Both the position numbers and the translations under genes were made by a program. DNA of 64,000 nucleotides from the NCBI GenBank assembly GCA_963978905.1, contig OZ022256.1:23561743-23625742 (forward strand). The letters run 5' to 3'. Positions 35,193 to 47,100 of this stretch are shown one piece after another; within the stretch, counting starts at the first letter, position 1, and every line of letters starts with the position of its first letter. The DNA comes from Trichostrongylus colubriformis. Lineage: Eukaryota > Nematoda > Chromadorea > Rhabditida > Trichostrongylidae. The notes below the pieces were generated by a model. The model did not search any database and was not told the origin of the DNA. It was given only the letters and a program-made list of their open reading frames with translations.

Positions 35193-38100
35193 GTACCAAG
35201 AGCTTCTGTCTTTGTTTTTGCGTTTTCACTTCTAGCCAGTGTTAAGGTCATGGTTCTTCGTGTTACAGTACCATTATTTGTGTTGCAAGCAACTGTTTAA
35301 TTACTTTGAGTCATAAATGTGTGCTAAAATCATTTGGTGGGCAAATATTTCAATAGGGTCACCTATTTTAATATTGCTAGAAAATTTACGCCAACGGTTG
35401 AAATCCGCGTCTTAGATGTCTGTTTCAGCAACTTTGACTGGGTAGCCTGATATTACCGTAAATGTTTCAAACCTTTTCCTAGTAACTATTTGCTATGATA
35501 TCGTTTGGGCCGATCTCTCACTCACGGATAGCAAAAACGAAATGCTTATGCTAGTGATTTTTTTTTTGGATCAAAATAACCAGAACTATTCTTTATACCT
35601 CTAAAACAATGGTTAAAAAAAGAAGTGCTTTTCCGGGTGAAATCTTTACTATGTATATGTAATTGTAACTTTCACCAGCGAAGTTCCGGTTGTGCAGCTG
35701 TTGCTATTGCACTCTACGGTCTCCTATTTTCCTATGGTGGCCTATCTATATGTGTAGTTTCATTGCCAAATAGCTGTAATGAAAAAATTCGGCGTATATG
35801 TCCAATATTCAATAATCTCAGCTGCGCAAATACTAGTTTGGCTGTCGCTTTGCCTCACAGCTAAATTTTGCCGTCCATAATCTTTTCATTCGCCGGATTC
35901 AAGAAGTCCTTGCTTGATTTAGTGTGGCTGGTGAATACTATTTCCTTGTAGTACCAACAATAGCTGAGTAATGGCCTCCTGAAACTAATATGCTCATATT
36001 ATTTTTGATTATAGGAATATGGGTACAATCTTCATGCAGAGAGAGGGCGTGGTCAATTCGTCGGTATGGTCGATAAGGTGCATCATTTTTCCTATGCTCT
36101 TATTACTTTTTTTTTGGCTTCTTTTGATGGACCTCTTTATTCAGTTTTATTTCAGGGCTCTCCCGCGGACTTAGGTGGGCTTCGTATGGGCGACCGCATT
36201 TTCGCCGTGAATGGGCACAGTATCATTGGCGAAAGTCACAAAAAAGTCAGTTCTTGAAATATTGGCATGCAAAGGGAAAGTAGGAGTGCGGTTCTCAGGA
36301 CATTGCGCACTTTTGTGGTCTGTAGACACTTTTACGATTCGGTGCGTAGCGGTGACATTACGAGGAGTAATTTTACGTAATTTACGATTCATTTCGCCGC
36401 GAGGATAGTGAAGTGTGAAATATGCTCCGTTTTGGTGAACTGCATTTCGTTCGCTTCTTTTCTGGGGTACTGCTTGCACGGGGATTTTATTACTTTATCC
36501 ATCAATCCCTGATTGCTGGGACAGATATTAATGACGACCAGGTATTCGTGGGAGCGTGTCACATAGCGAATGCCAGACGGGTATTTGTACAAAGTGAAGG
36601 CGGCGCACACGAGCGTCGCACTTGCAACCTAACATGCATTTGTTGGCATCCACGGCTGTCGCCGTATGTTGAGTCACCTGGGTTATGTTTTGGTTGAGTA
36701 GATGTTTCTCGCTCCTTACTTAAAAAATAGCCCTATAAATACGCATCCAGAATGTTATTGAACATGAACCTTCAATACTAGTGGAAGGGAATCCTGACAC
36801 CCCAAATAGTTCCGCCCTTGTACTTCTCTAGTATTTTTTTCATTGTTTTCAGTATCAGTTTTATGAAACTGGTTAAATTGATGATAAATACAAGGATTGG
36901 TGCAGTGAAGGTTGCTTTATTATAAGTTTTTAAGCTTTGAGAAGGCTGAAAACATCTTGATAAGGTGAATCGGAGAGGCCAAAGATCCTTTTTAAAAAGG
37001 ATAATCCGCATATGCATATGTAGATGCTTTTTAGTGCATTCGCGTTGTCAGTAAGAAAAATGATAACTTCTTATAAGTGTCGCAGCTACGCTATCGCATC
37101 AAAGTGTTTTTTGTAAGTTTGCTTCAGAGATATTTTGAAAAGGGAGTAGGCCATTACAAATACTCAAATACTGAAATAGAAGGTGGGAATGACATTTGAC
37201 TTCAGCGAACTGGGTCTTTTCTGAGGTTTGGAAGGCTCTATTCTAATAATTTTTAAATTCAAAAATTCACTTTTTTGAAGCATTATGTCACGGTAGTTTC
37301 ATCCAGTCATAAATACAGAGGAACAGACTTGACGTTATGTCATAAGGCCAGAGGTCACAAGCTGTCACAGGGTTACAGGCCGAAATCAAAATCCATGTTT
37401 CCCATCCTACTCCCAGTGAGAAGAAATTATGCACTGTCGTCCGCGTTTACAGGGTACGCTTTAGCCCCTCAGTAACGCCATGCACTGGTCGGCGCTACCA
37501 CATTGACTTAGCTTCTTACTAAAATGGTGTATTTCGTTACGACAGTGTACCGTAAAACAGGACAGAGCCATTAGGCGCGACCCCTTACATTTAATTAGGC
37601 GATAGGGAGCTAGGCCGTAGCTGCTCATTGGCAAATTAGCTAAGAGGCGCGACGGCCATCGCTCTACCGGTGCAAAGTATGAACCCCAAGGCCGCATTCA
37701 TGCTTAACACCGGCGTGGCAACAAACCTTCAAATTTTCGTAACTGATAATTATCTCACAGAGAAACTCGTTAAGCAAACATTGCAAATTTTTGATCTTTG
37801 CGGACCTCATTTTTTACAACCGGTGAAATATACGTGGGTTTATTTGCTTACCTCCCTTTCGGTTCTTTTTTTCGTCCACTCTACATTTCGAAGAGTAGGA
37901 AACAGTGCTTGTTTTCTCCAGTGTGCTGTATTTGGAGTCGTGATACAAGCTACTCCTCAATGATTTGCAATTATTGTAAAACGAAATCCTCTATGTGGTA
38001 ATTATTAGTCAAATTTTTGGTGATGTGGACAGTTGATCGTCGCCGGAAATGCGTCGGACGATATGCGTCAGTGTGACAGTGCGGCTCATGCGCCCTGCAA

Positions 38101-41100
38101 AGGGCCGCGCCTAACGTCATACACACATTCGTTACATAAGTTATGGAAGTACTATAGGTGTCCTATATGTGGGTCGCTTGTTTCGATGCCATTCCTCTTA
38201 GCACCTCAGTCTCATTTCGTACCAATCGTTCAGATTTTACCTTCTATTGCCTTTAAGGTGGATCTGACAGAAAGTAGAAGATAGTGACTGGCATGGATGC
38301 TGCGGCGATTCAGTTAGATGCAATATTACTGCTATACAGGAGAATGTTGGTTAGGTTCACTCGACGTTACACTTCCAAATGAAAAAAAAGGTCGTCTGAT
38401 CATCCATTTCTCTTTTTGCGCTGGTGAATGAGTCAAAACCACATTCCTCCACACTGTACACCTATATTTTGGCGCTGGGAGGTCTTAACGAACTGTGAAT
38501 GGGCTGTCAGATTTTTTTTGGAGGCAAACTTTATTCAGGAATGCTGCTATCCAAAGCAAGTTCGGGCAAACTTGTAACAGGCTTTGTTCAGACTGTTCTC
38601 TCATCGAAGATACAAGCTGAGAGTTGAGAGATCTTTTTTATATCACTGAAGATATGCAATGGAAATTGAGACATTGACGTCACGTCACATCCTCTTTCCG
38701 TCCTTTCTAGCTCTTACGACAACGTACGAACGCATTAATTGACGGAACAATGTTACCTACAAAAGTAGAATGGAGCCAAATGTACGTGGAAGCACACGGA
38801 TTCACCGGTATTGTAGCGCTAAGGGTCAAGCCATGTACATTTTTTGCGGAGGATTTTCTTCTCATCTTTCTTGAAATCCTCGGTTCATAACTGAAAGTAA
38901 TCGTGCACGAAAAAAAAATAAGTTCGCTGTTACCCTTCTGTTTATGTAGTATTTGCCTAATCAGGGCCGCATGCAGTTTTGCGCGAAAGAGTGAGAATTC
39001 GGCTAAGATACAGCTCCCCAAATTCTTGGCTGGTTGGTTGAGGCTTCTGCGAGAAAGCGTTGTTCCCTTGTTCGCCGTGGTTGGGAACGGAGAGTGGGAC
39101 TGTTTACGTAGCTTTCTGCTCCTACGATGCGTCTCCGACCGCGGCGGACGACGGGGTGGGCACTTGCTCGGAGGTCCCGCCCGCCCGGTCAAGACTTGGC
39201 GGTGCTGTATATTGGTCGGATTCACATTTTTTTGCGCCTCCATTAGGAAAATATAACATGATTTTTGATATTTTTAATTTTTGATTGGATTTTTTTATGT
39301 TATCAAAAATTAAAAATATCAAAAATCATTACTAAAGCTTTCAGCTTCACGTCGATGCCGATATCGGTCAACCGGCTCAACACGTTATACGTGTGAGTGC
39401 TGATAAGCTATGGTATTAGGTCTGTGCAGAATAAATGGCCAAAACATAACTGGCCATAACTTCGCTCAGACACAAGTTTACTTGTTGAAATAAAAACCAT
39501 TCGAATCTACAGAATTTCGCCAACGATCTGATAAAGAAAATATGTGATCATGATCAAATTCTGGATTGCTAGAATCAATAAAGTCATGAATGGCATTTTT
39601 ACCGTGCATAATTTTTCTGCTACAGGTTTGCATCGGGAACCCGTAAAAAGTGGTAATCCGTCAGGGATAGGTCTGGGGAATAAGGGGGGTGAGGGAGAGG
39701 CTCGATGCCTAACTGCATCATTTTTTACTGGGTGCGCAAAACAACGCAAAACCCCACAGTTTGCAAGTCACCCGGCAGAAACTGATCGAGACTCTCCCTC
39801 ACCCCCCCCCCCCTTATTCCTCAGACCTATCTCTGACGAATTACCACTTTTTCCCGGTTTTCGATGCAAACCTGGGTCAGAAGGAGTTCGCCGAAACGAT
39901 GCATGTTGAAAATGCCATCGTTGACTTCATTAATTTTCGCAATCCTGAATTTGATCATGATGGCATATTTTCTTTACCAGATCGTTGGCAAGGTTGTGTA
40001 GATTCGAATGGTTTTTATTTCGACAAATAAAGTTGTGTCTGAGCGAAGTTATGGCGTTTTGAAAAAAGTGTTCCGTTTTGGCCATTTATTTTGCACAGAC
40101 CTAATAAATATACCATTCAAAAGCTGAGTTAAGGTGAAGTTGGTGTCGGTAGTGTAACGGATTAGCACATATCCCCGAAAAGGATGAAGTGCGGGTTCGA
40201 GTCCCGTCCGGCACCGAAGCTTTTGCCCATAACTCAGCATCCTTGTAGTAAATATAACATGATTATATGGATGGCATAGAAACTCATTTTTCCCTGGACG
40301 ATTCCTTCGAAGACAGTGGTAGGAGTATGAGGATAATGACGGAATTTCAAGTAAGTCATCAAAGTGAAAGCTAGAGGTCCTGGAAGACCATATGTGGCAA
40401 AATTTACGATGAAAATGACTTTATAGAGACTCTCAGGCTTTATAGAATCCTCCTTTTTCTAGCTGCTACCTGTTCTAGTCAGCGGCGGAAGGGGGTCTTA
40501 GTTCTCGGGTTTTTGCTGACTGGAACAGGTAGTAGCCATCAAAAAAGAAGGCTTCTATAAAGCCTGGGAGTCTCTGTAAAGTCATTTTCAGCGTAAATTT
40601 TGCCACATATGGTCTTGCAGAACCTGTAGCTTACTAGTATTAGGTTGTCCCAAAAGTCTTGTCATATTTTTTTCGATCATCACTTTTTTTTTTCGTCCAA
40701 CAAGTAATAATTAGGCAACAAAGTATTGACCATTGTTATCGGCAACCCTCTGCCACTTTATAGGAAAATCGTTGATTCCCTTCTCCCAGAACTCTGGGTT
40801 CTGAGAGTCGAAGAAGTCAGCGATCGCCTTCGCAAGCAAGTCATAATCAACGAAATTTTTTCTCTTGGCCAGGAAGGATTCAAGAGGATGGGTAAGGTGA
40901 TAGCCAGAAGGGGCAATGTCTGTGTTGGATACTGTAGGTATTGACTATTTCAGGCGCCAAGGCGCCCCGACCTTTGGTCTCGCGCCTGATGATACTTTGA
41001 CCCTGGCGGGATTACATCCCGATCCCGGGATTTGGCGCCTAATGATACTTTGACCCTAAGGGGGTATATAATGTCTTGTTGATTTGTTATGTTCAGTTTA

Positions 41101-44100
41101 TTCTCTTCTGTTCTGAATAAATCTTCTACCTCGCAGTGGACGTAACAACTGGCGATCAGGATCCCAGGACTCATGGACCGACTCGCGGAGATTCTCGTCA
41201 CTATGCAGTCCCAACTCGAGCTGATGCAACGGCAGCAGAAGGAAACGTCCGACTCATTCCTTCGAACGCTGGAGAAGATGGAGGCACGTATTTCCGGATC
41301 GAGCCCAGCTACGACGAAACACACCATATTCGACTCGCTGTGCCGTCGCATCGACAAATTCAGCTTCGACCAAGAAAATGGAAGGACGTTCGACAGCTGG
41401 TACAAGCGGTACAAAGACGTCTTCGATAACGACTGCACAGAGCTCAGCGACAAGGAGAAGACCAGGTTACTGGTCAGCCGTCTAGATGAAGATTGTCATC
41501 AACTATTCTGCGGATCAATTTCGCCCAAGACGCCTTCTGACTTGACATGGGACGAAGCCCTGGCCACGATGGATCGACTGTTTGGTTCAGCCAAAACACT
41601 ATTTCGCCGTCGATTCGAATGCCTGAAAATCCAGTACGACCACCAGGACTTCAACAGCTACGAGACACTCGTGCGGACGCGCTGTTCTGATGCGAAGTTC
41701 GACTCTATCGACTTCGATGGGCTACAATGCCTCGTGTACGTCGCCGGATTCCAGGGTGCCGAGTTCGCCGACTACAGAACGCGCCTTTTGAGGAAGCTGG
41801 ATCAAGACGATAAGATCTCGATAAAAGACCTCACAGCCGAGTGCCAGCTCATAAAATCCTACAAAGAAGACGCAAGGATGCTGGAAAACGCCGCTGCTTC
41901 CAACGCTACGATCAATTATGTCGCCAAAAGGAGGAAAAGAAGAAATTTCAAGCCCAAGAAGTGGAAGACCAAGGAAGAGAACGATGCGCTTCCACACACG
42001 TCACGATCTGGAAATCAGGAATCAACGTCACCGTCGCGTCCACGGACCAGACGTCACGGTGCTAGGAGCTACCAGATCAAGAGCATTGAAGCCGCACTAC
42101 GTAAGGACGCCCAACCGCATTTAGAAGTGGAAGTCAACGGACGTCCCCTGAACTTGTTGCTCGACACTGGCGCAATGATCACGCTGATCTCGAAGTCGAG
42201 CTGGAAGAAACTCGGAAGGCCACAGCTAAAGAAATACAACGCCATCGTCAACGCTGCCAATGGGACAAGGATACCGACGATCGGACGTACCATGGTCGAC
42301 TTCACATTGAAGAGCTCTGATGGAATACGCCATGATGGACGAGGACATTGCTACGTCACTAAAGACCTCGACATCTTCGGCTGGGAATGGATCCAGCAAA
42401 TTTCAGAGCTGGTGAAACCACTGCAGAAGTATATCGCCAACGTAACTATACTTGCAGATCCCGCTGCAACCTGCCGAGAAGAGATTGTCGCTAAACTGAA
42501 GGTCACCCATGCCGAGGTATTCAAGACAGGACTCGGACGATGCTCAAAGACCAAAGCGACACTGCAGCTGAAACCCAATGCTCATCCTGTCTTCAAAAAG
42601 AAGCGCCCCGTGCCGTACGCCTATACAGCAGCCTTGGATGAAGAGATCGACCGCTTGCTTGCAGAAGGAGTACTTTCTCAAGTCGATTACTCCGCCTGGG
42701 CAGCACCTGTCGTCGTCGTCAAGAAGACAAATGGAACCATACGCCTCTGTGCGGACTTTTCTACTGGACTGAACGACGCGCTGATGTTACATCAGCATCC
42801 GCTGCCCACTCCGGACGACATTTTTACCAAGCTGAACGGCGGCACGACATTCACGCAGATTGACTTCGCCTACGCTTATCTACAGATAGAGGTCGACGAG
42901 GAGGCGAAGGAGCTGCTCACTATCAACACGCACAGAGGACTACTTCGCTACAACCACCTCCCATTTGGCATCAAATCTGCACCAGGCATCTTTCAGCAAA
43001 TCATTGATTCCATGATTTGCGGACTCAGGTTGCGCTGCATACCTCGACGACGTCATCGTCACCGGCCGCACTATCGAGAGCACGTCGCCAACTTGGAAGC
43101 CCTCTTCAACAGGATATCCGACTACGGCTTCCGCGTCCGGATCGAAAAATGTAATTTCCTTATGCCTCAACTCCGATACCTAGGACACATCATCGATTCC
43201 ACCGGACGCCGACCCGATCCTGCCAAGATCGAGGTCATCCGCAAGATGCCACACTCCACGGACATCACACAAATATGATCGTTCTTGGGAATGCTCAACT
43301 ATTACGGTCACTTCGTCAGCGAGATGCGACAACTGCGTGCACCGTTGGACATTCTCCTGAAGGAACACACTGTTCGAATGGTCCGCCGAGTGCCAAGAAG
43401 CCTTCCAACGCGCCAAGGATGTGCTTGCCTCGGACCTCCTGCTCACCCACTACGATCCCACAAAGGAGATCGTTATTGCGGCCGATGCATCGGAGTACGG
43501 GATAGGAGCAGTGATCAGCCACCGTCTTCCGGATGGAACGGAGAAAGCGATTCACCATGCTTGCCGTTCCCTAACAGCTGCCGAGAAGAATTACGGACAG
43601 GTCGAGAAGGAGGCTCTCGCCATAACGTTCGCCCTACGGAAGTTCCACCGTTACATATACGGGCGCCGCTTCAAGCTGTTAACCGACCACAAGCCACTCC
43701 TCGCCATTTTCGGAAGTAAGAAAGGAGTGCCAGTATATACTGCAAATCGACTTCAACGATGGGCTTTGATAGTGAAGAACTACGACTTCAACATTGAGTA
43801 CCAACGCTCCACGAGTTTTGGGCAAGCGGACGTCCTTTCTCGCCTCATCGCGGAACAATCGACCGCCCAAGAAGATTTAGTCATTGCAGCGATCGAAAAG
43901 GATTCGTCCGCCGTTTTTATCAATGCCACGTCCAAGCTACCAATCGATGCCCATAGGATAGCCGAAGAAACTTCAAAGGATTCATTCCTGAAGAACATCC
44001 TCGAATATGTGCAATGTGGAAATGGCCGAAGAAATCGGATGCCGCTAACCGGTTCAGAAGCCTGAGGGGATCACTCTCAACGCAGAATGGATGTCTATTT

Positions 44101-47100
44101 GTGGGCGATCGCATTGTGATTCCAGATAGCCTTCACAGTGCTATACTCTCCGAACTTCATGACGGACACCCAGGGATGACGCGGATGAAGATGCTCGCCA
44201 GAAACTACGTCTTCTGGATGAACATCAACAGGGACATCGAAAACTTCGTCAAAACATGCATTCCCTGTCAGGAAACTGCAAAGAGTTCAGTAAAGGCGAA
44301 ACTTTGTTCATGGCCGATGGAGGATAAGCCGTGGCACCGCGTACATGCTGACTTCGCTGGCCCGATGGACGGAAAAATGTACCTCGTCATCGTCGACGCC
44401 TACTCGAAATGGCCCGAGATTGTCGAGATGTCATCCACTACGGCAACCAGCACAGTAAGAGAGTTACGCCGCCTCTTCGCCAAATTTGGCAATCCGCAGA
44501 CGCTGGTAGCGGACAATGGACCGCAATTCGCAGCCCAGGAATTTGACGACTACTGCCACAGAAATGGTATCAGGCACATCACGTCGCCACCATTTCACCC
44601 TCAGTCCAATGGACAGGCAGAGCGCTTCGTGGACACCTTTAAGAGGAGCTTCAAGAAGATGAGGAAGCACTCATCTCCGACGGAAGCACTGCAGAAATTT
44701 CTTTTGAGATACCGTCGGAGTCCCTGCCCTTCCGCGCCGGGAAGACAGTCACCAGCTGAGGCTTTCCTGGGGAGACAAATCCGAACCACACTTAGTCTTC
44801 TCAAGCCATGTGCCACCCAAAAGAGCGAGAACCGAAACCGAGAAATGGAGGATAATCGTCATCACGGAGCTCGACACAAACAGTTTACCGTGGGCGACTT
44901 TGTGTGGACAATGGACTATCGGACAGGAACACCACGGCAGGTCCCTGGACGGATACAGCAACGCCATGGGAAAAGGCTCTATGATGTACTGGTCGATGGA
45001 CAAATATGGAGGCGGCATACCAATCAATTGCGATTATGGGCTAATAAAGTCCCATCTGTTACAGAATCACCGTCAGAACTAGCGGATCTGCCACTGCTAC
45101 CATGCTCCAGGCAACAGCAGGCACCGGCAGAATCAAGGACAACACAGGCCACTGCATCAGCTACCCTACAGAACACTTCGACAACAAGGCAGTCCACGAT
45201 CGAGGAAGTCTCTGAAGAGCGACGATCAAGACCACGCCGTGCACCGGACCGATTGAACGTCGACCCCAAGAAGAAGACGTACACCTAGTGTCCATCTTAG
45301 GGGGAGGTGTTGGATACTGTAGGTATTGACTATTTCAGGCGCCAAGGCGCCCCGACCTTTGGTCTCGCGCCTGATGATACTTTGACCCTGGCGGGATTAC
45401 ATCCCGATCCCGGGATTTGGCGCCTAATGATACTTTGACCCTAAGGGGGTATATAATGTCTTGTTGATTTGTTATGTTCAGTTTATTCTCTTCTGTTCTG
45501 AATAAATCTTCTACCTCGCAGTGGACGTAACAGTCTGGAGAGTACGGTTGCTGGGGCAGCACATCCCAGCCGAGCTCCTATAACTTAGCCTGGGTACTTT
45601 TCGCGAAATGGGAGCGGGCGTCGTCATGAAGAAGGGTGACCGCGGACTTTTCCGGCACTTTTCTCGAACATCGACGGCGAGCTGCTGGAGCTGGTGGGTG
45701 CATACGGTAGAGGTGACTGTCTCGCCTTGTACCAGCACCTCGCTGAAAAGCATTCCTTCCTCGTCCCAGAACCAGCACAGTCCCAAGCGTGGTTTGTCTT
45801 TCATGTCAATCTCACCGTTGCTGAAGCTGATGAACCAGCGGCGCACGGTCACGTAGCTCACACATCCCTTGCCCAATGCAGCGCTGATGGAGTGGCAAGC
45901 TTCCGTCGTTTTGGTGCCGCAAGACCGCTCATAATAGATGACACCGCGAGTTGGGTGGGTATCGGCAACGGGCATTGTAGCTCTCCACGGGATCTGGTGG
46001 GACAATATATATTTTCCTAGAAAGCTTAGGGAACGTTCTACCATATTCCTGAACCGCTTGGACCTGCCTCGAAGTGAACAAAAGTTACTGATTTTTTTTT
46101 TGGGAAAATATGACAAGACTTTTGGGACAACCTTATAGTAAGCACCTGTACTTTCATATAAGATAATATGTATCATGATAGTAGACTCTTTCTACCTCTA
46201 CCGTTGCCTTCAACGAAGGAGGTCTTCCATAAAGCAGCTAAGCAGGCACGAAGAATGTGGTTTGTTATACACATCAGTGTCGGTCGATGAGCTATCGTTT
46301 ACCGCCGATGGAGTCATGCTCGCCTGACCATGAGTCAGCATCAATATTTTGATAAAGTGATCGTTTAAATATCAGAGTCATCGCTCTTCTCACACTGCCT
46401 CGCAAAAACACTCCAATCTGGCTAGCGAGGCAGTTTTTAGGTTGTTTCGCGACACAGAATGAAAAAAAACGTGGGATGGAGTATCTGGAATATATTTATC
46501 CCGTGCTGGTACTTTTATTCAGTTTCTAAATGAGTGCAACTTGAGCGAGGGTCTTCATCGATGAAGGTCTTCACCCACCTAAGGTGGAGGAAGGTCTCCA
46601 CTCACCTAAGGGGGAAGAGCCTATAAACAAGATTGACTTTTTTATCCCACAGTGTGACTATTACCTACCTCTCTGACTCTGATTTCTTCTAACCCTCAAA
46701 AGCTACTATTACGCCAACCTAGTCAGCTTCTCACGAGAAATTTTTTAAAATTAGGCTCGACGACCACTTGTGTTATCCCATGTTTCATATTTTTTTTCGT
46801 AAGTATCGTTATGGATCGTGATATGCCACTAAAATATGCAAAAACATTTATTTGCCACACTTTGTTTAAATTCAGGATCGGATGGCTGGGCAACACGCGT
46901 ATCAAGCAGAACCCTGTTAGAATAACTAAACGTATGAGAAATTGACGCGACGTTCTAACTTGTCTCTAAATTCAACACTATAACAGCACCTGCGTTCCTT
47001 GAAACCAGACAGCGTGTACAATATTTACAGTAGAGCTTATACACTTAATTATTTATAAATTTAATTGCTCGGCATGGTGCACACGAACACGTATTTGTCA

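Larger units (their letters stand above)
39263..40249 (+). mobile_element. tRNA-derived element with 14-bp target duplication
   Basis: The direct repeat aaatataacatgat occurs at 39249-39262 and 40250-40263, exactly at the break in the host palindrome. The insert includes an inverted repeat of ttttgatatttttaattttt with its complement (39257-39330), a tRNA-like head at 40143-40215 and a tail ending cttgtagta. Without the further insertion at 39416-40104 the unit is about 300 bp. Long target duplications of this size are typical of retroposons mobilised by a LINE; that mechanism is inferred. Confidence 0.6.
38893..40310. mobile_element. Palindromic TTAA-family element, copy 4, interrupted by nested insertions
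   Basis: The left arm begins gaaagtaatcgtgcacga and continues with blocks shared with the 20993-21417 copy (tgtttatgtagtatttgcct, ttgggaacggagagtgggac). The right arm runs to about 39262 and resumes at 40264, ending ctggacgattccttcg. Between these parts lies a foreign insert, 39263-40249. TTAA is no longer intact at the outer ends, so this copy is older than the one at 20993. Confidence 0.7.
40923..45532 (+). mobile_element. Ty3/Gypsy LTR retrotransposon, full length (4610 bp)
   Basis: Two 225-bp LTRs that I read as identical, TG..CA ends and a 5-bp target duplication (gtctg) define the element. Between them the order is gag, protease, reverse transcriptase, RNase H, integrase; integrase after RNase H is the Ty3/Gypsy order. 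The domains resemble the nematode polyprotein group typified by K02A2.6. No envelope-like frame is present. The coding region is broken by several single-base changes although the LTRs show no divergence. It sits inside the mariner, on the opposite strand to the transposase and the same strand as nrfl-1. Confidence 0.93.
40711..45975 (-). pseudogene. Mariner (DD34D) transposase, inactivated
   Basis: Reading leftwards from ATG 45973-45975, the N-terminal helix-turn-helix domain is recognisable (TRGVIYYERSCGTKTTEACH and VRRWFISFSNGEIDMKDKP). It is followed directly by CWFWDEEGMLF, so about 130 residues with the first catalytic aspartate are deleted. A frame change precedes the block LHDDARSH, which holds the second aspartate. 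An in-frame stop follows after AKSTQAKL. At the SPD motif the LTR element interrupts. On the far side the motif continues as IAPSGYHL, where the third catalytic aspartate, 34 residues from the second, is a glycine. The C terminus WQRVADNNGQYFVA and its stop (40711-40713) are intact. Confidence 0.85.
40640..46135 (-). mobile_element. Degenerate mariner transposon, split by an LTR retrotransposon
   Basis: The inverted ends share aggttgtcccaaaagtcttg and about ten more bases, differing only near the tip. TA flanks them at 40638-40639 and 46136-46137. Removing the LTR element and one copy of its 5-bp duplication leaves 881 bp, about 400 bp shorter than a full mariner. The 5' end is on the right. 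Confidence 0.88.

Noticed and set aside
38707..39243. 178-codon minus-strand open frame
   Set aside because: Most of it lies within the palindromic TTAA-family element; the other copy at 20993 gives mirror-image frames, so openness reflects the repeat.
40143..40215. Functional phenylalanine tRNA gene
   Set aside because: C at position 33, an attached mobile-element tail with a second copy, and location within a nest of insertions favour a tRNA-derived element.
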